Shown here: positions 49,720-58,983 of the stretch, piece by piece | Layout of the letters: every line of letters begins with the position of its first letter | How positions within the stretch are numbered: the first letter of the stretch is position 1 | Assembly (NCBI RefSeq): GCF_016616095.2 | Contig: NZ_CP067089.2 | Span: 3,720,001-3,784,000 of the forward strand | DNA length: 64,000 nucleotides | Reading direction: 5' to 3' | From: Breznakiella homolactica | GTDB taxonomy: Bacteria > Spirochaetota > Spirochaetia > Treponematales > Breznakiellaceae | Position numbers and translations under genes: made by a program | Notes under the pieces: model-generated | Seen by the model: the letters and a program-made list of their open reading frames with translations, nothing else | Told to the model about the DNA's origin: nothing | Databases searched by the model: none

Positions 49720-50364
49720 ATGATTATGAAAAGAGCGGTGTTGTTTTGTCTGGTTTTGACGGTTTTAATTCTGGCCGCTGCCTGTGACAGCGGCGGCAGC
49801 GGCGGCAGCGGCGGCAGCGGCGGCAGCGGCGGCCTTTCCGCGGCTCATTTGGGGGAAAGTTTTACCCTCAGCGGCAAAATCTATACGGATTATTCCGACA
49901 GCAGTCCCAATACGTCATTGAATGGTACCGTTACAGCATATTTAGATGAGGGTGTTATTCTTACCAGCGGAACTGTTGAGAATGGTTCGTTTGTTCTTAC
50001 CATCGGAGCCCCGGCTGCGGCAATGCTGGAGCTTATGGACAGTATCATACATGAGGGATTATCGGTTAGTTCGGCGGATACAAGAGGGGCTATGATTAAT
50101 GAAATCCTGGTAAGTCCTGGAGATGGAGATTTATTCAATTGTAAGGCCAATATAAGTAAGGGCGAAACTAAAGTGGTAAGATACATTTATGTCGACCGGG
50201 ATACTACCATTACAGGTTCTTATGATGAGTTTGGTTTTACAATTAAATTTGCCTGCGATCTTAAGCAGGGATGGAATAGCATCATCCAGACTGGTATTGG
50301 CGACGTTGAACGTTTTGAATCCGGTTTCCCGGGATCTGATTTTAAATGGCTGCTTGATATTTAA
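49720..50364 (+). CDS. Lipoprotein with a Gly-Gly-Ser repeat linker
   Basis: 214 residues (an ATG at 49726 is equally placed for the AAGGAGG site). The signal peptide ends LILAAAC, a good lipobox. Directly after the Cys comes a (GGS)n linker coded by perfect 9-bp units GGCGGCAGC repeated about four times (about 49790-49830). The rest looks like beta structure (FTLSGKIYTDY, GTVTAYLDEGVILTSGTVENGSFVLTI), similar to carboxypeptidase-regulatory or transthyretin-like folds. No enzyme motif is seen. It stands between the divergent pyrB leader and the convergent nucleoside phosphorylase gene. Confidence 0.75.
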   Translation: MIMKRAVLFCLVLTVLILAAACDSGGSGGSGGSGGSGGLSAAHLGESFTLSGKIYTDYSDSSPNTSLNGTVTAYLDEGVILTSGTVENGSFVLTIGAPAAAMLELMDSIIHEGLSVSSADTRGAMINEILVSPGDGDLFNCKANISKGETKVVRYIYVDRDTTITGSYDEFGFTIKFACDLKQGWNSIIQTGIGDVERFESGFPGSDFKWLLDI

Positions 50365-50427
50365 TTCTGAATGGTATTTCTGGGCTGTCAGCTTCTGTTA
50401 TTGCTGAACAGCCCCGGTCAATCTCAA

Positions 50428-51240
50428 TTATACAGCATCCAGCGTTTCCAGCGCGGCTTTTACCAGGCTGCGCTGGGCCGGTTCGTAATCCACCAGCCAA
50501 TGGTCGGTGGCGCGGTTGCCGTGGACCGCCAGGATGTTCGCGGTTTTCACCTTGAGCAGATAGCCGATGGTAAAGAGGGTTTCGGTTTCCATGTCGATGC
50601 TTAGCACCCCGGATTCGGTGAGCCGGGCAATCTGCTCTTCCCCCCAGCGGGGCCGCCGGCCGGGAGCCGAAACCCGGCCCTGGCCTTCGTAGTAGCTGTT
50701 GATGGTAGCGCCGATACCCACGCTGTATTTCAGCCCCAGTTTCTCGCAGCTTTGGGCAAGGCTCACCGCCAGGAAGGGATCCGCCACGGCGGGGAATTCC
50801 GGGGGAACGTAAAAGTTCGAGCTGCCGCCCCAGCGGACCGCCCCTGAGTTGATAATAAAACTTCCGCTCTCAATTTCAGGCTGCAATGCGCCGCAGCCTC
50901 CGGTGCGGATCATGGTTGTCACCCCGAGGCGGGCAAGTTCCACGATACAGATTTCCGCGGAACCGCCCCCCATACCGGTAGAACAGACCCCGAAGGATTT
51001 CCCCCGGAAACTTCCTTTTGCCAGGGCGTACTCCCGGTTGTCCCCGATCCGTTCAAAGCTGTCCGCCTCTTCCTCAAAGAGCCGGAGCCGGGACGCGTCC
51101 CCGGGGAGAAAAAATACCTCCGGCAGTTTTTCGGTTAAGGGCAGCTTTAAATGCGGGACCTTGCCGCCTGCCACGGGATCGCTGGCCCGGACCGGCTGAT
51201 TTTCCGCGCCGTCCCGGCCTTCGGGGAACTCTCGGTTCAT
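50428..51240 (-). CDS. Uridine phosphorylase-like nucleoside phosphorylase
   Basis: 270 residues of the PNP/UDP type-1 fold: FLPGDASRLRLF (phosphate and ribose side), STGMGGGSAEICIVEL, RTGGCGALQPEIESGSFI, and SIDMETETLFTIG with the ribose-contacting Met-Glu. It splits a nucleoside with phosphate; the surroundings and the closest motifs suggest uridine or a related pyrimidine. It is the last gene of the ABC-transporter operon; its ATG overlaps the stop of the upstream permease by one base (TAATG), so import and phosphorolysis are linked. Confidence 0.88.
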   Translation of the reverse strand: MNREFPEGRDGAENQPVRASDPVAGGKVPHLKLPLTEKLPEVFFLPGDASRLRLFEEEADSFERIGDNREYALAKGSFRGKSFGVCSTGMGGGSAEICIVELARLGVTTMIRTGGCGALQPEIESGSFIINSGAVRWGGSSNFYVPPEFPAVADPFLAVSLAQSCEKLGLKYSVGIGATINSYYEGQGRVSAPGRRPRWGEEQIARLTESGVLSIDMETETLFTIGYLLKVKTANILAVHGNRATDHWLVDYEPAQRSLVKAALETLDAV

Positions 51241-52034
51241 TACAGGGCTCCTTCCTTTACGATATTCTGGGACTCGTGCCAGAACAGTACCTTTGCTTCA
51301 ATAAAATCGATAACCATGTAAAATACAACCCCCAGGACTGTGGTCGCGAGGATTGACGCGATAAGCATCCGTGAGTTGTACAGGGTGCTTCCGTATACCA
51401 GGAGGTATCCCAGGCCGTCCTTACCGGAAACCCATTCCGCCACAATGGCGCCGATGACCGCCTGGACCATGGCGATCTTAAGCCCCGCCATGATAATCGG
51501 CAGGGACAGCGGTACTTTTACTTTGTAGAGGGTCTGCCGCGAAGAGGCTCCCAGGATGGTCATGAGATCGTAATAATCCCGGGGGGTTGAACGGAATCCC
51601 GTAATGGTATTCGCCATGACCGGGAAAAACACCGAGAGTACGATCAGGAGCAGCTTCGGTCCCATCCCCAGGCCGAACCAGATGACGAACAGCGGAATGA
51701 GGGAAACCTTGGGGGTCGCCTGGATGACCATGATATAGGGGTACAAAGCGTTTTCCATGGCCCGTGATTTGGACAGCAGGTATCCGCAGAAAAAACCCAG
51801 CACCGATCCGATGGCGAAACCCGCGGCGATCCCCGCGGAGGTTACCCCGGCGTGGTAGAGCAGGGTTCCGTCCTTTACCATGGCGACAAACTGTTCCGCC
51901 ACGCCGATGGGACCCGGCAGAAGATATTCAGGAACATTCCATATAGTGACATAGAGATGCCAGATCAGGAGAATGCCCACCAGCACGAGAAAGGACATGG
52001 CATATATCGAAAGCTTTTTGCCGAGCCCCTTCAT
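51240..52034 (-). CDS. ABC transporter permease (second)
   Basis: 264 residues, about six hydrophobic helices, with the SsuC/TauC/ThiX-type cytoplasmic loop TITGFRSTPRDYYDLMTILGASSRQTLYKVKVPLSLP (EAA-like motif). It belongs to the NMT1/THI5-associated importer family. Its start overlaps the ATPase stop by 4 nt. Two different permeases occur in this operon, so the channel is probably a heterodimer. Confidence 0.92.
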   Translation of the reverse strand: MKGLGKKLSIYAMSFLVLVGILLIWHLYVTIWNVPEYLLPGPIGVAEQFVAMVKDGTLLYHAGVTSAGIAAGFAIGSVLGFFCGYLLSKSRAMENALYPYIMVIQATPKVSLIPLFVIWFGLGMGPKLLLIVLSVFFPVMANTITGFRSTPRDYYDLMTILGASSRQTLYKVKVPLSLPIIMAGLKIAMVQAVIGAIVAEWVSGKDGLGYLLVYGSTLYNSRMLIASILATTVLGVVFYMVIDFIEAKVLFWHESQNIVKEGAL

Positions 52035-52795
52035 TTCAGAAGCTCCCGGAGTTCACCGACGTATTCGTAGAATTTCGGGGCAATCTTGGTGTCGTCGTTC
52101 CGCGGCCGGGGAAGTTCGATCCGCACGTCCTTAACGATGCGGCCCGGCCGGGCACCCATGACGATTATCCGGTCGGAAAGGTAAATCGCCTCGGAGATAC
52201 TGTGGGTCACAAACAGGATAGTTTTTTTCGTTTCCTGCCAGATATCCAGGAGGATGTTGTTGAGACTGTCCCGGGTTATGGCGTCGATGGCCCCGAAGGG
52301 TTCGTCCATGAGCAGGATCGGGGGATTGTACGACAGGGACCTGAGTATGGAAACCCGCTGCCGCATGCCGCCGGAGAGCTGCTTGGGATAATGGTTTTCG
52401 AAACCCGAAAGTCCCGCCAGCTTAAAGAGCCGCTGGACTTCATCCAGCCTGTCCGTACCAGGCTTTTTCATGATCTCAAAAGGAAACATGACATTCTGCA
52501 TGGCGGTTTTCCAGGGCAGCAGCACCGCGTCCTGGAACACAAACCCGATCTTGGGGGTTCCCAGGTTCCGGTGTTCTTCCGTATCCTCAATGAGGACTTC
52601 TCCGCCGGACGCGTCGATAAGTCCCGCCACAATTTTGAGAAGCGTCGACTTGCCGCAGCCCGACGGGCCTATTATCGAAATAAATTCCCCTTCGGAAACA
52701 TCGAAGGATATATTTTCCAGGGCCGTGACGGTTTCCGGTTTCTTTTTCGTTCCGCTTTGGAAGCGTTTGCTTACCGATTTTACTTCCAGAATCAT
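52031..52795 (-). CDS. ABC transporter ATP-binding protein
   Basis: 254 residues. Walker A GPSGCGKSTLLK, Q-loop GFVFQDAVLLPW, signature LSGGMRQRVSI, Walker B ILLMDEPFGAID and the switch His in FVTHSISEA are all intact. It is the SsuB/TauB/ThiZ-like importer class and powers the two permeases on either side. Confidence 0.95.
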   Translation of the reverse strand: MILEVKSVSKRFQSGTKKKPETVTALENISFDVSEGEFISIIGPSGCGKSTLLKIVAGLIDASGGEVLIEDTEEHRNLGTPKIGFVFQDAVLLPWKTAMQNVMFPFEIMKKPGTDRLDEVQRLFKLAGLSGFENHYPKQLSGGMRQRVSILRSLSYNPPILLMDEPFGAIDAITRDSLNNILLDIWQETKKTILFVTHSISEAIYLSDRIIVMGARPGRIVKDVRIELPRPRNDDTKIAPKFYEYVGELRELLK

Positions 52796-52807
52796 TATTC
52801 GCCTCCG

Positions 52808-53566
52808 TTAGGTTGAGGATTCGTGCCAGACCAGCAGTCTGTTCTGCAGCGCCTTCATGCCCGCGTCGAGGCCCCAGCTGAGGAGGCTGATAACCAGAAT
52901 CGTGGCAAGAACCAGGGGAATATCGTACATCTCGTTCCCCGTCATAAGCAGGAACCCGAGGCCGCTTTTCGCGCCCATCATTTCGCCGATAATGGCGGCG
53001 GTCACCGAAAGGACCAGGGCGACCCTGAGGCCGGTCATGATGTAGGGCAGGGCGCTCATGAGTTCCACCTTGAAAATACGCTGCATTGGTTTCGCGTGGA
53101 GTATCCGCAGCAGGCTGATATAATCCGGCGGCACCGAACGGATCCCCACCATGATGTTGAGCATCAGGGGGAAAAACGTTACCAGGGCTATGAGCACCAC
53201 CTTGGATGTCAGTCCCAGGCCGAACCACAGGACAAACAGAGGCGCCAGGGATATCTTCGGGGCGGTCTGGAAAACCAGAATAAACGGCGAAAGAACTTTT
53301 TCCACCGTGGGCGCCTTGGCAAGGGCGTATCCGGCGATAAGCCCCAGAATAACACCGGACCCGAATCCTATGAGGATTTCAGTCATGGTTGTCGCCAGGT
53401 GGCCCCAGATAATCGGGGAAAAGACAATCTGTCCCAGCCTGGCCGCGACAACCTCGGGGGCAGGAAGTACGTGGGGCGGCAGTTTGAAGAGAACCACCGC
53501 CCCTTTCCATACCAGAAGCACCGCTGCCAGCACGGCCAGTGCCGGCAGGTTTTTCTTGATATTCAT
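52808..53566 (-). CDS. ABC transporter permease (first)
   Basis: 252 residues with about six membrane helices and the loop NIMVGIRSVPPDYISLLRILHAKPMQRIFKVELMSALP, homologous to the second permease. It begins 21 nt after the substrate-binding protein gene and is followed after 12 nt by the ATPase. Confidence 0.92.
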   Translation of the reverse strand: MNIKKNLPALAVLAAVLLVWKGAVVLFKLPPHVLPAPEVVAARLGQIVFSPIIWGHLATTMTEILIGFGSGVILGLIAGYALAKAPTVEKVLSPFILVFQTAPKISLAPLFVLWFGLGLTSKVVLIALVTFFPLMLNIMVGIRSVPPDYISLLRILHAKPMQRIFKVELMSALPYIMTGLRVALVLSVTAAIIGEMMGAKSGLGFLLMTGNEMYDIPLVLATILVISLLSWGLDAGMKALQNRLLVWHESST

Positions 53567-53587
53567 ATAAAAGTTAATATGCCTTAC

Positions 53588-54598
53588 TTATTTGAGTACA
53601 TCAGGAACTACCATGTCCTGAGCCGATACCGTGGACGTGATAATTTCGAACTGCTTCATGATATCCGCTGTTTCCTGCCACCGGGTGACATTGCCGTATC
53701 CGAATCCATTTTTCTTTGTGTCATCGCTGGTCCACAGGTACCCGGCGTACACTTCGGAGATGATGTCGGTCATGTAGTCTTCCCGGCCTGCGTAGGTGGG
53801 GGTGTGGTTCTTAATGGTGGCGGTAACCGCTTCCCGGGTGTTGTCCTTGCTGGCGGCGATGAATTCCATGCTCTTGTTCAGGGCCCGGACAAACTTCTGT
53901 ACGGTTTCCCGGTTCTTCTCGAGGTAATCCTTTCCGGTGACCAGAACGTTGCCGAAGGAGGGAAGGAATTCGTCGGAGCGGAATTCCGCCACATCGATAC
54001 CCTGGTACTGCAGCTCGAAGGTACGGAGCATGGAGAAGCAGATGGCGTCCACCCGTTTGTTTACCAGCGCGGGAACGATAGCTTCGGTTCCGACGATTTC
54101 AACGGTAACATCCTTGAGGCTCATGCCGTTCTTTTCCAGAAGAACCTGGAGCTGGACGTAGTTGGAGCTGCCGAAGCTGGTGACGGCGATTTTCTTGCCC
54201 TTAAGATCGGCGGGAGTCCTTATGCCGCTGTCCTTGAGGAAGATAGTTGAACCCAGGCCGTGCTGCAGGGTTGAATGGACTACCATCACGGGAATCCCCT
54301 GGCTCTTGGCGGTGATGATCGGTTCTCCATTGGGAAAGCCGAATTCAACGTTGCCCACGGAAACGTTCTTCGCGATGTCCGCGGCGTTCCCGAAGAGGTA
54401 CTCCACTTCAAGGCCTTCTTCCGCAAAGTAGCCCCGGTCAATGGCAGTGAAAATCGGGGTATAATAGGGAACCGCCGAACCTTCAATCTGGATGGTAACC
54501 TTTTTCGTTCCCCCGGCACCGGAGTCGGAAGACCCCTTTGCAAAGAGCAGGGTTCCTGCGCACGCGAAAATGAGCAAAGCCGTTAACAGTCTTTTCAT
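53588..54598 (-). CDS. NMT1/THI5-like ABC substrate-binding protein
   Basis: 336 residues from the ATG at 54598, which has GGAGGAG at the right spacing; ten more codons are open upstream but unlikely. A signal peptide (MKRLLTALLIFACAGTLLFA) precedes the mature domain, which shows the NMT1/SsuA pattern: PYYTPIFTAIDRGYFAEEGLEVEYLFG, GNVEFGFPNGEPI, DLKGKKIAVTSFGSSNYV. Proteins of this type carry pyrimidine moieties, riboflavin-type compounds, sulfonates or nitrate-like ions. The coupled uridine phosphorylase and flanking pyr genes favour a pyrimidine-type ligand; this is inference. Confidence 0.88.
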   Translation of the reverse strand: MKRLLTALLIFACAGTLLFAKGSSDSGAGGTKKVTIQIEGSAVPYYTPIFTAIDRGYFAEEGLEVEYLFGNAADIAKNVSVGNVEFGFPNGEPIITAKSQGIPVMVVHSTLQHGLGSTIFLKDSGIRTPADLKGKKIAVTSFGSSNYVQLQVLLEKNGMSLKDVTVEIVGTEAIVPALVNKRVDAICFSMLRTFELQYQGIDVAEFRSDEFLPSFGNVLVTGKDYLEKNRETVQKFVRALNKSMEFIAASKDNTREAVTATIKNHTPTYAGREDYMTDIISEVYAGYLWTSDDTKKNGFGYGNVTRWQETADIMKQFEIITSTVSAQDMVVPDVLK

Positions 54599-54624
54599 GT
54601 TCTCCTCCAATGGGACAGTAATAT

Positions 54625-54672
54625 GCATTCCTTAGCGGGCTAGGGAATGTTTCGGAGTATTTGCCGTACTCC
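54625..54672 (-). promoter_or_regulatory. Two hairpins in the leader of the transporter operon
   Basis: CATTCCTTAG-CGGG-CTAGGGAATG (54625-54648) and CGGAGTA...TACTCCG (54652-54672) lie between pyrD and the substrate-binding protein gene. Neither is followed by a T-run, and no known riboswitch core was recognised. They may end pyrD transcription or regulate the transporter. Confidence 0.4.
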
Positions 54673-54703
54673 GTTTTATTTATACGGGGCGTGCCCCATA
54701 CAA

Positions 54704-55609
54704 TCACACAATACCCCGGACTTCGCCGATGCTGCCGAGCCCCTGGGATGCGGCCCAGGATTCAAGTCCGTCTGCGATGGCCGGTGCAGCCTTGGGATCC
54801 ATAAAACTTCCGGTTCCGACCTGGATTACCGCGGCGCCTGCCATGATGAATTCCAGGGCATCCTGCCAGCTGGTTATTCCGCCCATTCCCATGACCGGAA
54901 TGGTTACGGCCTTCGCGACCTGGTTGACCATGCGCAGGGCAATGGGTCTGATAGCCGGCCCCGAGAGGCCCGCGTAGGTGTTCTCGAAAACCGGCTTCCG
55001 TTTGTTAATATCGATGGCCATGGCCAGGAATGTATTGATCAGGGAAATACCGTCGGCCCCTTCTTCTTCGCAGGCCCGCGCTAAGGCTACAATATCCTCG
55101 GCGTTGGGGGACAGTTTTACCACCAGGGTATGCCGGCAGACTGAGCGGATTTTCCGAACCACCTCCCGGGCGAATTCGGTTTTGACACCGAAGTTCATGC
55201 CCCCTGCTTTTACGTTGGGGCAGGAAATATTTAATTCCAGAATGTCGAACCGTACTTCGTTGAGCAGTTCCGTTCCTTCAATATAATCCTCAATTGAATG
55301 GCCGCCGAGGTTGACGATGTTGACGAGGTCCAGGCTGTTAATCCAGTCCAGTTCGTTTTGAATGAAGCCCCTGACCCCGGGGTTTTCCAGCCCCACGCTG
55401 TTCATGATGCCGCTGGCGGTTTCCCAGATACGGATTCCCTCGTTGCCTGCCCGGGCGCGCAGGGTCAGGCCTTTTGAACTGATGCCGCCCAGTTTTTCCA
55501 GATTGAAAATCTCATTGTATTCCCGGCCGAAACCGCAGGTTCCCGAGGCAAGCACCACGGGATTTTTGAAGGGGATTCCGGCAAAATCCGTTTTCAGCAG
55601 ATCGCTCAT
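54704..55609 (-). CDS. pyrD: Dihydroorotate dehydrogenase, class 1B catalytic subunit
   Basis: 301 residues from the ATG at 55609; a longer frame overlapping pyrK is not used. FMN enzyme with [17 protein letters not shown] at the start, [12 protein letters not shown] carrying the class-1B catalytic Cys, VKLSPN, and [19 protein letters not shown]. It oxidises dihydroorotate to orotate. It is paired with PyrK (stop/start overlap of 4 nt), so electrons go to NAD+ through the FAD/Fe-S subunit. Confidence 0.95.
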   Translation of the reverse strand: MSDLLKTDFAGIPFKNPVVLASGTCGFGREYNEIFNLEKLGGISSKGLTLRARAGNEGIRIWETASGIMNSVGLENPGVRGFIQNELDWINSLDLVNIVNLGGHSIEDYIEGTELLNEVRFDILELNISCPNVKAGGMNFGVKTEFAREVVRKIRSVCRHTLVVKLSPNAEDIVALARACEEEGADGISLINTFLAMAIDINKRKPVFENTYAGLSGPAIRPIALRMVNQVAKAVTIPVMGMGGITSWQDALEFIMAGAAVIQVGTGSFMDPKAAPAIADGLESWAASQGLGSIGEVRGIV

Positions 55610-56316
55610 AGGCCGAATACCTCCGCCGCGCGGAACACGGGCCCGTCCTTGCAGGCCTTCCGGTTTCCGTGGACCGTTCTGCAGCTGCACACCAGGCAGG
55701 CACCGATGCCGCAGGCCATACGGTTTTCCATGGAAACGTAGAGTTTGTCCCCGCATCCGGAAGCACGGCATTTTTCGAAAAGAACCTTCATCATGATCTC
55801 CGGTCCGCAGGTGAATACGTAATCGTACCTCGAGGGATCGATCTCATCGGTGATGAAGCCGCCCACATTGACGGTCACCGTATCGGCGGCGGCGGAGAAC
55901 TGGTCCACCAATACCGCCTCATCGCTGAACCCGAGGTACAGATCAATCCTTGATTCCGGGGAAGCGGCTTTTATCCGCCGGGCAGCCAGATTAAACGGCG
56001 CGATACCGACGCCGCCGCCGACCATGGCTATGCTGCCGGAAACTTCCGGAAACGTATTGCCCAGGGGACCCTGGAGGGTAATCTCATCCCCGGGCCTGAG
56101 CCGGGAGAAAATTTCCGTTCCCGTTCCCACTGTTTTGTACAGGAACGAAACCTTATCCGGCCCCGCGTCAAAGGCGCTTATGGGGCGGGACAGTATTGGA
56201 TATTCTTTCCAGGCGCGGAGCATATAGAACTGCCCCATTCCGGTGGTATTGGGGAAGGCTGTTTCCATCAGATAGAAATCCCGGGACAGCCGCTGATTGG
56301 ACAGTATTTCAGCCAT
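55606..56316 (-). CDS. pyrK: Dihydroorotate dehydrogenase electron-transfer subunit
   Basis: 236 residues from the ATG at 56316 ([11 protein letters not shown]). A ferredoxin-reductase-like FAD/NAD module ([47 protein letters not shown]) is followed by the [2Fe-2S] ligands in [15 protein letters not shown]...C. It passes electrons from PyrD to NAD+. It overlaps pyrC (8 bp) and pyrD (4 bp), so stoichiometric expression is expected. Confidence 0.95.
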   Translation of the reverse strand: MAEILSNQRLSRDFYLMETAFPNTTGMGQFYMLRAWKEYPILSRPISAFDAGPDKVSFLYKTVGTGTEIFSRLRPGDEITLQGPLGNTFPEVSGSIAMVGGGVGIAPFNLAARRIKAASPESRIDLYLGFSDEAVLVDQFSAAADTVTVNVGGFITDEIDPSRYDYVFTCGPEIMMKVLFEKCRASGCGDKLYVSMENRMACGIGACLVCSCRTVHGNRKACKDGPVFRAAEVFGL

Positions 56317-57595
56317 GGGGCCGCTCCTCCGTATCTTTGTACACAATGTTTCCGCCGCAGATCGTGTATTTTACTTTTCCCGACAGGGACTGACCGATAA
56401 AGGGTGAATTGGCGGACCGGGAAGAAAAATCCGAGACCGTCCAGCATTCCTTGTCGTCGAAAATCGTAATATCCGCCGGGGCTCCCTCCGCGAGGTATCC
56501 CGCGTCAAAGCCGTACAGCCGTGCCGGTGCCAGGGTCATTTTTTCGATTAAATCCGGAAGGCTCAGGTGGCCTTTCCGTACAAGATTGGTGATACCCAGG
56601 GCCAATGCCGTTTCCAGACCGGTCATGCCGCTGGGAGCTTCCGCTATGGGTTTCGCTTTTTCTTCGCTGCTGTGGGGTGCGTGGTCCGTGGCAATCATGT
56701 CGATGGTTCCGTCCTTGAGCCCGGATATGAGGGCGTACCGGTCCCGTTCTGTCCGGAGCGGCGGGTTGAGCTTGGCCAGGCTCCCCTGGCTGATGACCGC
56801 TTCTTCGGTAAGGGAAAAATGCTGGGGAGTTACCTCCGCGGTGATCTGCGCTCCAAGCTGTTTCGCCAGCCTGACCGCGGCCACTGATTCGGCGCAGCTC
56901 AGGTGCTGGAAATGGGCCTTGGCCCCGGTATCCAGGGCCAGCATACAGTCCCGGGCGACCATGCTGCTTTCGGATACCGCCGGGGCTCCCGCAAATCCGA
57001 AGGAAGCCGAAACCTCCCCGTCGTTTATGCCGGCGGTGCCGATGAGCGCCGGATCTTCCTCATGGAGGCTGATGGGCACGTCCAGGGCCTTAACCGCGGC
57101 CATGGCCCGGCGTACAAAGGCGCTGTCCCGCAGGGGAATCCCGTCGTCGCTGAATCCCACGGCGCCCAGCTTTTTCAGTTCCGTCATGTCCGAGAGGGTC
57201 TCCCCTTTGAACCCGAGGCTTACCGCGGCCACCGTACGGACATGGATTTTTGCGGCCGCGGCTTTTTCCAGGATATACCGCAGAGTTTCGGCGTTGTCGG
57301 CAATGGGGTTTGTGTTTGCCATGCAGACCACCGTGGTGAATCCGCCCCGGGCCGCCGCCGCCGCCCCGCTTTCAATATCTTCTTTATAGGTAAATCCGGG
57401 ATCCCGGAAATGGACGTGCACATCCACCAGTCCGGGAACGATAATTTTACCCCGGGCGTCGATAACGGTTTCGTATTCGTCGCTGACGCGGAATTTGCCA
57501 ATGTATTTGATGCGGCCGTCCTCCAGAACCAGATCCCGGATTTCATCGGTGCCTGTTTTGGGGTCGATCATTCTGCCGCCTGCGATCAGAATCAT
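56309..57595 (-). CDS. pyrC: Dihydroorotase
   Basis: 428 residues, type I amidohydrolase: the metal-binding start DVHVHFRDPGFTYKED, the later metal ligands SLHEED and HFQHLS, and MIATDHAPHSSEEK near residue 300. It closes carbamoyl-aspartate to dihydroorotate. Hydantoinase or allantoinase activity is an alternative in this family, but the fused pyrK-pyrD neighbours and HFRDPG favour PyrC. It overlaps the M20 hydrolase gene (ATGA) and pyrK. Confidence 0.93.
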   Translation of the reverse strand: MILIAGGRMIDPKTGTDEIRDLVLEDGRIKYIGKFRVSDEYETVIDARGKIIVPGLVDVHVHFRDPGFTYKEDIESGAAAAARGGFTTVVCMANTNPIADNAETLRYILEKAAAAKIHVRTVAAVSLGFKGETLSDMTELKKLGAVGFSDDGIPLRDSAFVRRAMAAVKALDVPISLHEEDPALIGTAGINDGEVSASFGFAGAPAVSESSMVARDCMLALDTGAKAHFQHLSCAESVAAVRLAKQLGAQITAEVTPQHFSLTEEAVISQGSLAKLNPPLRTERDRYALISGLKDGTIDMIATDHAPHSSEEKAKPIAEAPSGMTGLETALALGITNLVRKGHLSLPDLIEKMTLAPARLYGFDAGYLAEGAPADITIFDDKECWTVSDFSSRSANSPFIGQSLSGKVKYTICGGNIVYKDTEERPHG

Positions 57596-58815
57596 GTATT
57601 CTTAAACTCCTCGGCAAGGTACGTGTACAGGACCATGGCACCTTCGCAGATGCTGTCCATGTTGGTGAATTCATTTTTATTATGGCTGACCCCGTCTCTG
57701 CAAGGGATAAACAGGAGCGCGGTGTCACAAATTTCGGCGAACTGCATGGCATCGTGCCCGGCGCCGCTCACCATCCGCCGGTGGCTTATCCCAAGGCCGT
57801 GGACTACCTTTGCCAGTTTATCCTGAATACCCTGGTCCATGGCAACCGGTTTGGTGTCGGAAATCCGTTCCTTGATAAAACTCGTACCCCGGCGGCGGCT
57901 GATGGATTTTCCCGCCTGTTTGATCCGGTTCTCGATCTCGTCGAGGCTGGCGGTCTCTATGCCCCGGGTATCTACCTGGAGCCGGACTTCTCCGGGAATA
58001 ACATTAAGGACGTTGGGTATGTTGTTTACCACCGCCACGGTGGCAACGGAATTCCGGACCGATTCGGCGAGGCCGATTTTCTCGATCTCCAGGATCAGTT
58101 CCGCCGCCGCGCAGAGCGCGTCCCGCCGCATAACCATGGGGGTCGCTCCGGAATGTTCCGCCAGTCCCTGGATGTACAGGTTGAACCGCCGGGGGCCGGC
58201 TATGGTGGAGACGATGCCGATCCGCTGGCTGTATTCCTGCAGAACCCGTCCCTGTTCAATATGAAGCTCCAGGTATTGTTTTACCCCGGTGATTTTATCC
58301 GGCATGGGGCTGTAACCCCGTTCCGCAAAAATTTCCCCCAGGGTCCGGCCGTCCCTGCCGGTCAGGCTGAACAATTCCTTTCCCGCCCGCCCGCCGGTTA
58401 CGAGGCTGCTTCCGATGGTGCTGACCCCGAAGTTGCTGGATTCTTCGCACCGGAACGCCGCGGTCCGGATAGGAATATTCATACCCTTCTGTTTCGCCCA
58501 GCGCATCACCAGGAGCCCCGCGAGAATCCCCGCTACACCGTCGTAACGCCCGCCTTCCACCACCGAATCGAGGTGGGAACCGATAAGGTAATATTCCTCG
58601 GACTCCCGGCAGTTTGAGAGAAAGGTGTTTCCTGCCTGGTCGGTAGAGACATCCAACCCCATTTCCTGTCCCAGGGCGGAAAAAACCCCGTGCATGGCGT
58701 CTTCCGCTTCGGTATACCCCAGCCTCGTTACGCCGCCCGCGTCGGCGGTGCCGATATCATAGAAACGGTTAAACGCCGATTCAATGTACCGGATATCTTC
58801 AACTGAATATACCAT
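57592..58815 (-). CDS. M20-family amidohydrolase (N-carbamoyl-amino acid / allantoate hydrolase type)
   Basis: 407 residues. Metal ligands lie in IGSHLDSVVEGGRYDGVAGI, FRCEESSNFGVSTIGS and LELHIEQGRVL; the dimerisation domain has GLAEHSGATPM. This is the group of beta-ureidopropionases, N-carbamoyl-L-amino acid hydrolases and allantoate amidohydrolases, which free ammonia and CO2 from ureido acids. It is first in the operon M20-pyrC-pyrK-pyrD and is divergent from a PucR regulator. It may act on carbamoyl-aspartate or on a pyrimidine/purine breakdown product; sequence alone cannot decide. Confidence 0.88.
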   Translation of the reverse strand: MVYSVEDIRYIESAFNRFYDIGTADAGGVTRLGYTEAEDAMHGVFSALGQEMGLDVSTDQAGNTFLSNCRESEEYYLIGSHLDSVVEGGRYDGVAGILAGLLVMRWAKQKGMNIPIRTAAFRCEESSNFGVSTIGSSLVTGGRAGKELFSLTGRDGRTLGEIFAERGYSPMPDKITGVKQYLELHIEQGRVLQEYSQRIGIVSTIAGPRRFNLYIQGLAEHSGATPMVMRRDALCAAAELILEIEKIGLAESVRNSVATVAVVNNIPNVLNVIPGEVRLQVDTRGIETASLDEIENRIKQAGKSISRRRGTSFIKERISDTKPVAMDQGIQDKLAKVVHGLGISHRRMVSGAGHDAMQFAEICDTALLFIPCRDGVSHNKNEFTNMDSICEGAMVLYTYLAEEFKNT

Positions 58816-58905
58816 GCCGCCGCTCCAGAATAATTTATAGGAAGCGATCAGTATTGCATGGGTTTAGGTTTCAGTCTTCGTTAAAAAAAACAAAATTTAA
58901 GGGTG

Positions 58906-58929
58906 TTTTTTGTCTGAAATGACAAAAAA
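58906..58929. promoter_or_regulatory. Inverted repeat in the divergent M20/PucR intergenic region
   Basis: TTTTTTGTC-TGAAAT-GACAAAAAA, perfect 9-bp arms with a 6-bp centre, midway between the two divergent genes. It is a good candidate operator for the adjacent PucR-type regulator. Confidence 0.5.
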
Positions 58930-58983
58930 GCCTAATTTCTGCCTGATGATATACTGCTTCGGGTGTAGTATACTGTAGGTTCA

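Noticed and set aside
54599..54703. Purine or THF riboswitch before the transporter operon
   Set aside because: Two hairpins are present but no conserved core of these riboswitches could be found.
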